This document shows, one piece after another, positions 19,152 to 26,982 of a stretch of DNA of 64,000 nucleotides. The notes beneath the pieces were generated by a model. That model made no database searches, was not told where the DNA came from, and worked only from the letters and a program-made list of their open reading frames with translations. The position numbers and the translations under genes are program-made. Source of the stretch: Acinetobacter albensis (GTDB lineage: Bacteria > Pseudomonadota > Gammaproteobacteria > Pseudomonadales > Moraxellaceae); assembly GCF_900095025.1 (NCBI RefSeq), contig NZ_FMBK01000012.1, positions 1 to 64,000 on the forward strand. The letters run 5' to 3'. The stretch's first letter is position 1, and each line of letters begins with the position of its first letter.

Positions 19152-19952
19152 TTAGTTGCGCTTTTCATAATCAATAAACACATGGGCCACAGCTTTAGCA
19201 GCTACCCAGTATCGTGTATTAAATTGAGCCAACTCCGCTTCATTCGATATAAAACCAAGCTCTACAATTAAGCCGCCATTGCTAATAAAACCAAGCTTTC
19301 CACGTGCTGACTGACTCTGATCAATCCAACCTTTGTCACCACGCAAGCGACTGCCAAATGCATCAGCTACCGCCTTAGATAGCGCTTGAGCTAGTTTCTT
19401 GTCTTTTGGTAATGCAATCGTTTCAACACCATTCGCTTGTTTTGAGGCTGCAGCATTCATGTGGAATTCAACTGCTACGGATGATCCTTTAATCAGTTTA
19501 ATTGCTGAGTTTAAGTCTTGATTGAGCGTGCCGACCCCATCGGTTTTATATTGAATTCCTGCTTCACGTAAATAGTATGCAACAGCATTCCGAAATTGAG
19601 AGACCAGTTCAGCTTCTTTAAATTTTCCATTTACTGCACCAGGATCTTTATTTGAATGTCCAGCTGTAACTGTGACAAATGGCTGAATATCGCTATGCAG
19701 TTCAGGCTGCTTTTTCAAACGCGCAAGCACAATACCCACACCAACAAAAATGCCTACATATTCCTGCCATTGTTCAGGAATTAGATCTTTTAAATCCTGC
19801 GGAATGATATTCCATACTCCCAAAAATTGCTCTGCGAATAAAATTAAGACGTCAAAAAAGGCGCTAATTGCGCCAACTTGTACTGACTTGAGTTTCCAAG
19901 CCTTCTTCCAGTTTTCCAGAAGTAGTCTTTCTCGTCCATAAATTGCACCCAT
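19152..19952 (-). CDS. Holin-like domain fused to N-acetylmuramoyl-L-alanine amidase
   Basis: A 266-residue protein. Residues 1-85 resemble a small phage holin (WKKAWKLKSVQVGAISAFF, then a WNIIPQDLKDLIPEQW linker and a second hydrophobic segment VGIFVGVGIVLARL). Residues 90-266 are an Amidase_3 zinc amidase: TAGHSNKDPGA (His99), KEAEL, VEFHMNA (His164) and VELGFISN (Glu231). It would cut the amide bond between MurNAc and the stem peptide during host lysis. Holin and endolysin are normally separate genes, so a fusion is unusual; it could have arisen by loss of a stop codon. The ATG follows GGGAGG, which is itself part of a terminator hairpin. Confidence 0.85.
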   Translation of the reverse strand: MGAIYGRERLLLENWKKAWKLKSVQVGAISAFFDVLILFAEQFLGVWNIIPQDLKDLIPEQWQEYVGIFVGVGIVLARLKKQPELHSDIQPFVTVTAGHSNKDPGAVNGKFKEAELVSQFRNAVAYYLREAGIQYKTDGVGTLNQDLNSAIKLIKGSSVAVEFHMNAAASKQANGVETIALPKDKKLAQALSKAVADAFGSRLRGDKGWIDQSQSARGKLGFISNGGLIVELGFISNEAELAQFNTRYWVAAKAVAHVFIDYEKRN

Positions 19953-19953
19953 T

Positions 19954-19976
19954 AAAAAACCTCCCGAAGGAGGTTT
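19954..19976 (-). terminator. Terminator overlapping the amidase ribosome site
   Basis: AAACCTCC and GGAGGTTT pair around a four-base loop, with a T run on the minus strand. The 3' arm GGGAGG is also the Shine-Dalgarno of the amidase gene, seven bases before its ATG. It ends the upstream 138-aa gene. Confidence 0.75.
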
Positions 19977-19990
19977 GTTTTAATATGTAT

Positions 19991-20407
19991 TTACTCTTGA
20001 TTGATTACTATTCTGTGTACATTGATACTGTCAGGAGTTGAACGTAATTCACTGCCATAGATACCCTCACTTATACCCATACATTCTTTAAAAAACCCAT
20101 TCGCAAATTCTAAACTTATTATTTTTGAATCTTTAGGAGAATCAGCGATCGGAACTTCGTAAGCATTGACCACAAAAATCTCAAGCGTTTCTCTTGTTTC
20201 TTTATCAACCAAACCAAGAGCGTTATAGATTTCTGTTAATGATACACCTTTCTGTCTCGCTACCATTATTGTTCTGGCGATTTCCGCCCCACCAGTGCAA
20301 AGGTCGCGACTTTTCTCTAAATCATCTGTTTTGCTTTTATTGGGAGCATTCGCCCCATAACTATAAATACTAAAAAATAAGCCAAGTATAAGTAATATTT
20401 TATTCAT
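19991..20407 (-). CDS. Secreted hypothetical protein, 138 aa
   Basis: The ATG at 20407 follows a GGGGGA ribosome site and starts a signal peptide, MNKILLILGLFFSIYSYGA. The mature part is about 118 residues with two cysteines (DLCTGG, KECMG) and the segment EIARTIMVARQKGVSLTEIY. I do not recognise a named family. Its place directly upstream of the lysis gene suggests a phage-cassette or moron gene. A longer reading from 20440 is possible but would bury the signal peptide. Confidence 0.65.
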   Translation of the reverse strand: MNKILLILGLFFSIYSYGANAPNKSKTDDLEKSRDLCTGGAEIARTIMVARQKGVSLTEIYNALGLVDKETRETLEIFVVNAYEVPIADSPKDSKIISLEFANGFFKECMGISEGIYGSELRSTPDSINVHRIVINQE

Positions 20408-20456
20408 AAATCCCCCACCCCAATGAGGGAAATATAACATGAAAATAAATCAATTA

Positions 20457-20589
20457 TTAACGAATTGTCTCACCAAAATCACTAACAACTTGTGCAACTT
20501 CTTGTGCTGTACGTAAAGGCTTTTTTTCTTCTAATGCCTTGATGTAATTGGTATACATAAAGCTCTAATGGCTTTGGTGATGTCGGCAT
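20457..20589 (-). pseudogene. Frame-shifted small phage gene
   Basis: Minus-strand reading from ATG 20589 gives MPTSPKPLELYVY. After a shift of frame it continues as YTNYIKALEEKKPLRTAQEV and ends SDFGETIR with a stop at 20457-20459. Joined, this would be a protein of about 44 residues. A one-base deletion or two-base insertion at about 20553 explains the break. The function is unknown. Confidence 0.45.
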
Positions 20590-20634
20590 GCACGAAGATA
20601 CGAAACACGGCTTTTTGCATTTCTTACTTCCAAT

Positions 20635-20660
20635 AAAAAACCACCCGAAGGTGGTTCTTT
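20635..20660 (-). terminator. Terminator of the I78-type lipoprotein gene
   Basis: CCACC and GGTGG pair around a TTCG tetraloop on the minus strand and are followed by TTTTTT. The same core (CCACCCGAAGGTGG) recurs at 49008-49021 next to other phage debris. Confidence 0.8.
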
Positions 20661-20678
20661 TTAATCAGTCTTAAGCTA

Positions 20679-20981
20679 TCAGCCACAAGATGCTTGAACG
20701 ATAATTTTGGTTTGTGGATCAGTCACAACTGTGACTCTATTAGAACGATAATCTAAAGTGACTGGTTGACCGGGAGAAACCATTCTTACAGTTTCAGCTT
20801 TAGTCTTCGTTTTAATCACTGCTTCTGATAAACCAGTTTGCCCAACAAGCTTTGTTGCTTCTTCAGATACACAGTTAGTCATTGTATGTGGCTGTTGAGA
20901 AGGCACCTGTTCAGGATGATTTGCACATGCTGTCAATGTAATCGCAGCTAAAATTAAAGATAAATTCTGGATAATTTTCAT
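20679..20981 (-). CDS. Peptidase inhibitor I78 family lipoprotein
   Basis: A 100-residue lipoprotein: the signal peptide ends in the lipobox LTAC with Cys19. The C-terminal half carries the I78 pattern (TVRMVSPGQPVTLDYRSNRV, then TDPQTKIIVQASCG), which matches small serine-peptidase inhibitors of the potato-inhibitor-like type. It would be anchored in the outer membrane facing the periplasm. It has its own terminator. In this setting it could be a cargo gene of the prophage or an older chromosomal gene beside it. Confidence 0.75.
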   Translation of the reverse strand: MKIIQNLSLILAAITLTACANHPEQVPSQQPHTMTNCVSEEATKLVGQTGLSEAVIKTKTKAETVRMVSPGQPVTLDYRSNRVTVVTDPQTKIIVQASCG

Positions 20982-21178
20982 AAAATTTTGTCTTATCAGG
21001 ATAAAAAACTAATCATACCGAATAAGAAGGTGTCAACCACAGGCTTGAGAACAATCTCTATACATTCTATTAAATCACATACTTCAAGAAGAAAAGAGAA
21101 ATCTCTAGATATTTCTATGAGAGGTCTTATGTGTCGTAATTCGTTCGGCAAGTAAAAAAGAAAACGTAGCGAAAGGTA

Positions 21179-21289
21179 TTAAACTTCTTTCAAAGAATCT
21201 AGACACACTTTGATCTCTTCATCATCGACCGTGTAATCAATTTCAGTCACACCATGAAAGCCAAGTAGACACTTTAGGAATCGGAGCAT
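21179..21289 (-). CDS. Small phage-type protein, 36 aa
   Basis: ATG 21289 follows AGGAGA at good spacing. The product begins MLRFLKCLLGFHG and continues acidic (IDYTVDDEEIKVCLDSLKEV). A short gene bounded by an upstream hairpin terminator (21309-21324) is common in phage late regions. I do not recognise the family. The rest of 20982-21470 shows no further gene. Confidence 0.5.
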   Translation of the reverse strand: MLRFLKCLLGFHGVTEIDYTVDDEEIKVCLDSLKEV

Positions 21290-21308
21290 GTGTTTCTCCT
21301 GACAAAAA

Positions 21309-21324
21309 AATACCTCCTAGGGAG
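21309..21324 (-). terminator. Short hairpin terminator
   Basis: CCTCC and GGAGG pair around a short loop. On the minus strand the hairpin is followed by TATTTTTTT. It separates the 36-aa gene from lost upstream sequence. Confidence 0.55.
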
Positions 21325-21470
21325 GAGGCAAAATAAAACCAGAAACTACAGCGATATATTCTATGGCGCACATTTTAAATAAAATTCTTTTTCACTCATT
21401 GGCAAAAAATTACAAACATATTCATATTTAAAAAGCCCGATCAATAACCCAGCTTTCGTTGCTATATAAA

Positions 21471-21788
21471 TTAACTTAAACGTTTTGGAATATCTTCAAT
21501 ATTAGATTCTGCATCATTAAGCCTAATCTCAAATAGCTGTATTAAAAATACAGGATATTTAACTTTTTTATTCTTAATCGGTGCAAATGCAGCATCTTTT
21601 ACAGCATTTACTATCTTTTCATCAAGTTTTTCATTTCCACTACTTCTTTTTAATAGAACTTCATGACTACCATTCTCATCTAGCGTAATTAAAACCTCAG
21701 CGTATGCCACCTTATTATCTGGCTTCAAACTCTGATCATTCGCTCCATATGTAAATGGGTTTAAGAGAATATACATTATAAGGTTCAA
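21471..21788 (-). pseudogene. TonB C-terminal-like protein, truncated at its 5' end
   Basis: The 105-residue frame contains a TonB-C-like pattern: AYAEVLITLDENGSHEVLLK followed by RSSGNEKLDEKIVNAVKDAAFAP. Its N-terminus (LLNPFTYGAND) looks like the last part of a signal peptide. The first codons (TTG, then MYILL) run into a fragment of an unrelated gene on the other strand, so the true 5' end was probably lost at a junction near 21780. It may still be translated from the ATG at 21776, but without a full export signal. Confidence 0.55.
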
Positions 21789-21962
21789 GAAGTTATACGT
21801 GTAGCTTTTGATGAGCCAGTATGGGTGAAAGCTGAGATCCGAAACTTAAGCATGAAAGGTGGTCACTATTATTTAAAGTTGGCTGAAAAAGAAGAAGACA
21901 CGGATAAAGTGATTGCCAGCTGTAAAGCAACTATATTTCTGGTCGCATCAATATTTCAATAA
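21783..21962 (+). pseudogene. Fragment of an exonuclease VII large-subunit-like gene
   Basis: The 59 codons have no start codon. They read VIRVAFDEPVWVKAEIRNLS, then MKGGHYYLKLAEKEEDTDKV and ASCKATI. This is the N-terminal OB-fold segment of XseA-like proteins, which phages of Acinetobacter may also carry. Similarity stops at about 21933, where the sequence runs into integrase-side debris on the opposite strand. It is a gene scrap left by deletion or recombination. Confidence 0.65.
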
Positions 21963-22024
21963 TTTTTTGGCATTCTTCAGATACAGAGAATTCTTTATTA
22001 TTCCCCAAAGAGCCCTTGGGAGTT

Positions 22025-22615
22025 TTATTGCTGTAGTTCAGAATTTGTTGGCAGTCTATCTCTTATTCTACTGGCTGATATCTGCCTAGTCTTACGTAGC
22101 TGTGCTGTTGTGCGGTCAAATGAATTTAAATCTACAGGTGTTTCCTACATGACTGATGCATGCGTTAGTACACTACGTATCTGTAGCAATTCGTGAAGAA
22201 TAGTACTGGGCACTACAGGACCAACCTTTACTTTCGGACAATACGTTTTCCTTAAAGCAACATGATCAGATAAATCCAAACTGTTCAATTTCATGATAGA
22301 CTTTTTAGCGATCGGAAATTTTTTGATTAGCTTTAAGGCATTCACTTTTGTTTTGCTGTAGACCCCTTCTGTTTCATTCAGATATAAATCTATAGCATCA
22401 GAAAGCTTTATGCTTTTTTCGTGGTGATTACCGTTTAAGATGTCGGGGTTATTCTCAATTTCGACTTCACGCTTTTTGACCCACTTTTCAGCAATGCGCT
22501 TAGTAGTGAAAGTTTTACTTTCTTTATATGCAGGAAAGTTTTTACGGTTAATGCGTATTTCAGCTCTGTATCTTAAAGTACCGTCTGAGAGTGATCTTTG
22601 AACTAGAGTTCCCAT
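22025..22615 (-). pseudogene. Tyrosine recombinase (phage integrase), nonsense-mutated and truncated
   Basis: The N-terminal arm and core-binding domains are readable: MGTLVQRSLSDGTLRYRAEI at the start, KTFTTKRIAEKWVKKREVEI, and ELLQIRSVLTHASVM at residue 156. A TAG at 22145-22147 stops this frame, but the same frame continues past it as ETPVDLNSFDRTTAQLRKTR and RDRLPTNSELQQ before a TAA at 22025. In related integrases a Trp would sit near the TAG, so TGG to TAG is likely. The catalytic domain with the R-H-R-Y residues is absent. A further shifted scrap (KTPKGSLGNNKEF) ends at 21931. No functional integrase can be made. Confidence 0.8.
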
Positions 22616-22619
22616 AAAA

Positions 22620-22668
22620 ATTTACGCCTTGAGCATTTTTTCATTATGGCGTAAATCAGGGCGTAAAT
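22620..22668. repeat. Three 9-bp repeats upstream of the integrase
   Basis: ATTTACGCC at 22620-22628 and GGCGTAAAT at 22648-22656 and 22660-22668 form one inverted and one direct pair immediately before the integrase start. Such clustered short repeats may be integrase arm-type or regulator sites near an attachment site. I did not find a matching core repeat on the far side. Confidence 0.4.
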
Positions 22669-22805
22669 ATAATCGGGTTCGCACAGCTAAAGTGGTGTTT
22701 ACATAGGTTCAAACGCATACTAGACTATCAATCAAAGTATTGTTTTTGATGGAAAATTTGTAAATTACTGAAATTTAATAATATTGATATTCAAAGGTGG
22801 AACTT

Positions 22806-24659
22806 ATGTTGCAGTGGTTTGAAAAACTCGTCAATCCTTATCCTTCTAAAGGTTTAAACGAACCACTTCCAACCCGTTTTTTTCCTTTTGTATGGCAAGC
22901 GGCTACCGGCGTTCGTCCTTATTTGTTATTGCTGGTATTGTTCACGGCTGGTGCTGCCAGCTTTGAAGCAATTCTGTACGCAAAAATTGGTGACCTCGTA
23001 AACTGGCTAAGCAAAAGTCAACCCGAAACCTTTTTAGCCCAACATACTCAAAATTTGACTTTATTGGTGTGTATTTTATTTGCCAATATTTTCTTTTCAA
23101 GTTTTCAGTCGATTATTAAACATCAAATTCTGTTTAGCACATTTCCTATGCGTCTACGTTGGCGCTTTCATAATTTATTATTACAGCAAAGTTTAGATTT
23201 TTTTCATAATGATTTTGCAGGTCGTTTATCTGCCAAAGTGATGCAAACCTCGCTTGCAGTACGTGAATTTTGGGTGATTTTGGGTGATATGCTGGCCTAT
23301 GTTTTTATTTACTTTGTGACCATTAGTTTGGTATTGGGTGCTATTTCTCCAATTCTGCTTATACCGTTAATGCTTTGGTTATTTTTATTCGTAGCGGCTG
23401 CTTGTTTTTTTATCCCACGTTTAAGTCGAATTTCAAATAAACAAGCTGATGCTAGAGCTATCATGACGGGGCGTGTCACAGATGCTTATACCAATATTCA
23501 AACGGTTAAGCTCTTTGCGCATGCAGGACGTGAAAGTCAATATGCCAAAGAATCGATGCAAGGTTTTATGCTCACAGTTTATCAGCAAATGCGTTTGGGG
23601 GTCCAGTACGAAATTAGTATTAATTTGCTCAGTGTCGTTTTATATGTGGGTGTTTTGGGTACAGCCATTTGGCTCTGGATGAATGGACAAGCAGAACTGG
23701 GTATTATTGCCGCAACCACAGCCATGATTTTGAAACTCAACAGCATTGCTGAATTTATGATGTGGCAAACCTCTGCTCTCTTTGAAAATGTCGGCACGAT
23801 TCAGGATGGGATGAAAACACTAGGTCGCCCTATCAAAATTCAAGATAAAGAAAATGCCCAACCTTTAGAGGTGAAAAAAGGTGAAATTAAATTCGATCAA
23901 GTCAGTTTCGCTTATAACAATAAAAATGTGATTGATCAGTTAAATTTAACCATTCGGCCTGGTGAAAAAATTGGGATTGTCGGTCGCTCTGGTGCAGGTA
24001 AATCGACTCTTATTCAATTGTTATTACATTTTTATGAAATTAATGAAGGTCGTATTTCAATTGATGGACAAAACATTGAAGATGTCACTCAAGATAGCTT
24101 GCGTAAAAACATTGCTTTAGTAACTCAAGATACCTCTTTACTGCATCGTACCGTATCTGAAAATATTAAATATGGTCGTCCAAATGCCAGCGATGAAGAA
24201 ATGTTTGCAGCAGTGCGTAAAGCCAAAGCTGAAGACTTTATTCCTCAACTGACAGATTTGCGTGGTAAATCGGGTTATGAAGCTTATGTCGGTGAACGTG
24301 GTGTTAAACTTTCAGGTGGCCAACGCCAGCGAATTGCCATCGCCCGAGTTTTCTTAAAAGATGCACCTATTTTAATTTTAGATGAAGCCACCAGCGCGTT
24401 AGACTCAGAAGTTGAAGCAGCAATTCAGTCCAGTTTAGATGATTTAATGCAAGACAAAACCGTGATTGCAATTGCGCACCGACTCTCAACTATCGCCCAA
24501 ATGGATCGCTTAATTGTACTCGATGAAGGTAAAATTGCTGAACAAGGCACACACGATGAATTGGTTGCTTTAAATGGTATTTATGCACATTTATGGCAAA
24601 GACAGACTGGTGGTTTCTTAATTGAGCAACAGGCTTTGAAGAAAAAGGAAATGGATTAA
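22806..24659 (+). CDS. ABC exporter, fused membrane and ATPase domains
   Basis: A 617-residue half-transporter of the MsbA/MDR type. The transmembrane domain spans about residues 25-330. The ATPase domain has Walker A GRSGAGKST, signature LSGGQRQRIAIAR and Walker B ILILDEATSALD. It would work as an inner-membrane homodimer exporting a lipid, peptide or drug; the substrate is not evident. ATG 22806 is chosen because AAAGGTGG precedes it; a GTG at 22797 overlaps that site. Its stop overlaps the start of the MaoC gene by one base, so the two are co-translated. Confidence 0.88.
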   Translation: MLQWFEKLVNPYPSKGLNEPLPTRFFPFVWQAATGVRPYLLLLVLFTAGAASFEAILYAKIGDLVNWLSKSQPETFLAQHTQNLTLLVCILFANIFFSSFQSIIKHQILFSTFPMRLRWRFHNLLLQQSLDFFHNDFAGRLSAKVMQTSLAVREFWVILGDMLAYVFIYFVTISLVLGAISPILLIPLMLWLFLFVAAACFFIPRLSRISNKQADARAIMTGRVTDAYTNIQTVKLFAHAGRESQYAKESMQGFMLTVYQQMRLGVQYEISINLLSVVLYVGVLGTAIWLWMNGQAELGIIAATTAMILKLNSIAEFMMWQTSALFENVGTIQDGMKTLGRPIKIQDKENAQPLEVKKGEIKFDQVSFAYNNKNVIDQLNLTIRPGEKIGIVGRSGAGKSTLIQLLLHFYEINEGRISIDGQNIEDVTQDSLRKNIALVTQDTSLLHRTVSENIKYGRPNASDEEMFAAVRKAKAEDFIPQLTDLRGKSGYEAYVGERGVKLSGGQRQRIAIARVFLKDAPILILDEATSALDSEVEAAIQSSLDDLMQDKTVIAIAHRLSTIAQMDRLIVLDEGKIAEQGTHDELVALNGIYAHLWQRQTGGFLIEQQALKKKEMD

Positions 24660-25114
24660 TGTTGTATTTGGAAGACATAAAATTGGGAGATCGTTTTATT
24701 AGTCGTAAATATAAAATGACATTAGAGGAAATCCAGCAATTCGCTCATGCTTTTGATCCACAAGTATTTCATACCGATGAAGAACAGGCCAAAGACCATC
24801 CTATTTTTCAAGGGATTGCTGCAAGTGGCTGGCATACGTCTGCGGTCACTATGCGTTTATGGACAGAATGTTTTCCAGTTGCCTATGGACTGATTGGTTC
24901 AGAGTCAACTATTCGCTGGCCACGTCCTACACGCCCAAATGATTACATTCATGTTGAAGTAGAAATTGTCGAAATTACGCCATCAAAAACTAAAAATGAT
25001 CGAGCGATCGTGAGCTATCTGACTCAGACCCTTAATCAAAATAGAGAGGTTGTGCTGATTTCAATAACTAAAATTGTGGTTTTTAAAAGAGAATTTAGTG
25101 CTGTCTCATTATAA
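24659..25114 (+). CDS. MaoC family (R)-hydratase/dehydratase-like protein
   Basis: A 151-residue hotdog-fold protein. The MaoC pattern is visible: LEDIKLGDRF at the start, QFAHAFDPQVFHTDEEQA with the catalytic Asp-His type residues, and IAASGWHTSAVTMRLW. MaoC enzymes hydrate enoyl-CoA or related thioesters. It overlaps the ABC exporter stop by one base (TAATG), an arrangement that implies coupling. The joint role with the exporter is unknown. Confidence 0.85.
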   Translation: MLYLEDIKLGDRFISRKYKMTLEEIQQFAHAFDPQVFHTDEEQAKDHPIFQGIAASGWHTSAVTMRLWTECFPVAYGLIGSESTIRWPRPTRPNDYIHVEVEIVEITPSKTKNDRAIVSYLTQTLNQNREVVLISITKIVVFKREFSAVSL

Positions 25115-25217
25115 GACTTTAGAATTATTGTCGAACAATTTTATGAACAGACTATTTTTTTTATGCCAAGATGCAAGTGAATATTTAAAAAAACGAATGA
25201 GTGCAAATGGATAGCGC

Positions 25218-26246
25218 ATGAAAACGATTTCTCCAAAACAAGATCAGGGAATACCAGGAGTGTACGGTTTACTCCTATTAGATGTGGTGTCTCGTTGGGG
25301 TTACAATGCAGAAGCATTATTTAGTCCTTTTCAATTAAACAGCGAACAATTGGCTGAACCGAATTATCGCCTTCCTACGCCTGTGGCAAATGAGCTGATT
25401 AAACACGCGCTACGCTTAACTGGAGAGCCGACGCTAGGTTTCCATTTGGGCACACAAATGCGTATTTCTATTCATGGCTTTATTGGCTATGCCATTATGA
25501 CCGCGCATAATACAACTGAAGCTTTGGTTTTGGCAAACCGATTTATTCAGTTACGTATGCCCTTTTTACAACTTTATTTTTCAACTTTTGGTGAGAAAGC
25601 CACATTACAATTACAATGTGACTTTGATCTTGAGCCATTAAGGACTGAAATTACCATTGCTTTAACTCTTGGCATCATCACGATGGCTAAAGCTTTGACA
25701 GGTAGTGATGATTTATCGGCTGATATCGATTTTGACTTTCCTCAACCTTCAGGTTTTGAACGTTATATTACAAAATTTCCTTCGCACAATTTCCGTTTTG
25801 AACAGCCACATCTTTTATCAAGTTTCGATAAAAAATTCTTAAATTTAAAAATGGTAAATGCAGACCCGATTGCCAGTCAAATTGCGATTAACCAATGTGA
25901 AGCGGAATTATCAGCTTTAGGTGAACGACGCCGTCTGGCCATGCGCGTACGTGATATTTTGACCCATTCAGAACAGCATTATTTGAGTATTGAACACGTT
26001 GCAAGTCGTTTACATATGTCAGATCGAACTCTAAAACGTCAATTGGCTGCCGAGGGCACCACCTTTTCAACTTTGGTGGATGAAGTACGATATCGGCATG
26101 CAACATCGCTGCTTTCCCGTACAGATTATACTTTAGAACAAATTGCAGATGAACTTGGCTATAGTGATGTCGCCAATTTTAGTCGAGCATTTAAGCGTTG
26201 GAATGGTCGTAGTCCGAGTAATTGGCGTAAAGACCCATATTTATAA
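25218..26246 (+). CDS. AraC family transcriptional regulator
   Basis: A 342-residue regulator. Residues 20-200 form the arabinose-binding-like AraC_N domain seen in OruR/ArgR-type activators. The C-terminal 100 residues carry two helix-turn-helix motifs, SIEHVASRLHMSDRTLKRQL and TLEQIADELGYSDVANFSRA, with the closing RAFKRWNGRSPSNWR. It lies about 100 bp after the MaoC gene in the same direction and may control that pair or a distant gene. Confidence 0.87.
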   Translation: MKTISPKQDQGIPGVYGLLLLDVVSRWGYNAEALFSPFQLNSEQLAEPNYRLPTPVANELIKHALRLTGEPTLGFHLGTQMRISIHGFIGYAIMTAHNTTEALVLANRFIQLRMPFLQLYFSTFGEKATLQLQCDFDLEPLRTEITIALTLGIITMAKALTGSDDLSADIDFDFPQPSGFERYITKFPSHNFRFEQPHLLSSFDKKFLNLKMVNADPIASQIAINQCEAELSALGERRRLAMRVRDILTHSEQHYLSIEHVASRLHMSDRTLKRQLAAEGTTFSTLVDEVRYRHATSLLSRTDYTLEQIADELGYSDVANFSRAFKRWNGRSPSNWRKDPYL

Positions 26247-26317
26247 ACTTTCGTTTTGTTTAAAAACCATGTATAAAACACAGCAAAAATGATGTGAATA
26301 ATTTAAAGGAGTTATCC

Positions 26318-26692
26318 ATGAACCATCCTTCAGAATTGAAATATGCCGCGACTCACGAATGGGTTAAAATTGAAGGTGATCTGGTCATTACAGGTATTTC
26401 TGACCATGCACAGGATGCTTTAGGTGATTTGGTCTATGTTGAAGCCCCAGAAATCGGTCAACATATTACTGCTGGCGAGCAAACAGGTGTCGTCGAATCA
26501 GTTAAAACGGCTTCTGATATTCATGCGCCTGTTTCTGGTGAGGTGGTCGAGATTAATTCAGCTTTAGAAGATGATCCAGATTTTGTAAATGATGAACCGT
26601 ATGGCAAAGGTTGGATTTATAAAATCAAACCGGACAATATGGCAGATGTAGAAAAACTACTCTCCAGCCAAGATTATGAAGCAGGTTTATAA
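26318..26692 (+). CDS. gcvH: Glycine cleavage system H protein
   Basis: A 124-residue lipoyl carrier that shuttles the aminomethyl group between the P and T proteins of the glycine cleavage system. The lipoylated lysine is Lys63 in [16 protein letters not shown]. Length and sequence match the family. ATG 26318 is preceded by AAAGGAG; a GTG at 26294 is upstream of that site and unlikely. gcvT and gcvP are not adjacent, so the gene stands alone and has its own terminator. Confidence 0.94.
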   Translation: MNHPSELKYAATHEWVKIEGDLVITGISDHAQDALGDLVYVEAPEIGQHITAGEQTGVVESVKTASDIHAPVSGEVVEINSALEDDPDFVNDEPYGKGWIYKIKPDNMADVEKLLSSQDYEAGL

Positions 26693-26710
26693 GTCTCTCT
26701 TAAACCCATA

Positions 26711-26737
26711 AAAATCAGCCTATAGGGCTGATTTTTT
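26711..26737 (+). terminator. Terminator after gcvH
   Basis: AAAATCAGCC and GGGCTGATTTT pair around a short TATA loop and are followed by T. The rest of the gap to 26982 is AT-rich with no clear feature. Confidence 0.85.
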
Positions 26738-26982
26738 TAGTATATTTTAATACCTATTGATCAATGTAACTATAATATTTATCTGTTTGATCTTATAAAG
26801 ATTTAATAGAATGAATTTGCTTGATTTATAACAACTATACTTTTCCACTATAATCATTTAAAATTTGTACAATCTTTCGACTTCTTGTCTTATCCCTCCC
26901 AACAACTAAAAATCTATTCCATTATTAATAATATATTTGATAAGCCTGATGAGTCACATCTTTCCTCTGAATTGGATAAATT

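Larger units (their letters stand above)
17186..22668. mobile_element. Prophage remnant with class C beta-lactamase
   Basis: The region holds a holin-like/amidase lysis protein, short phage-style genes separated by small CG-rich hairpin terminators, fragments of several genes, and an integrase whose reading frame is broken. No capsid, tail or replication module survives, so the element is a relic. The beta-lactamase inside it is not a phage gene and is bracketed by the 56-bp repeats. The boundaries are my estimate; no attachment-site duplication was proven. Confidence 0.6.

Noticed and set aside
20545..20625. MQKAVFRIFVHADI reading as a separate gene upstream of the frame-shifted phage ORF
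   Set aside because: It lies in a different frame, stops after 29 codons and overlaps the better-supported MPTSPKPLEL start.
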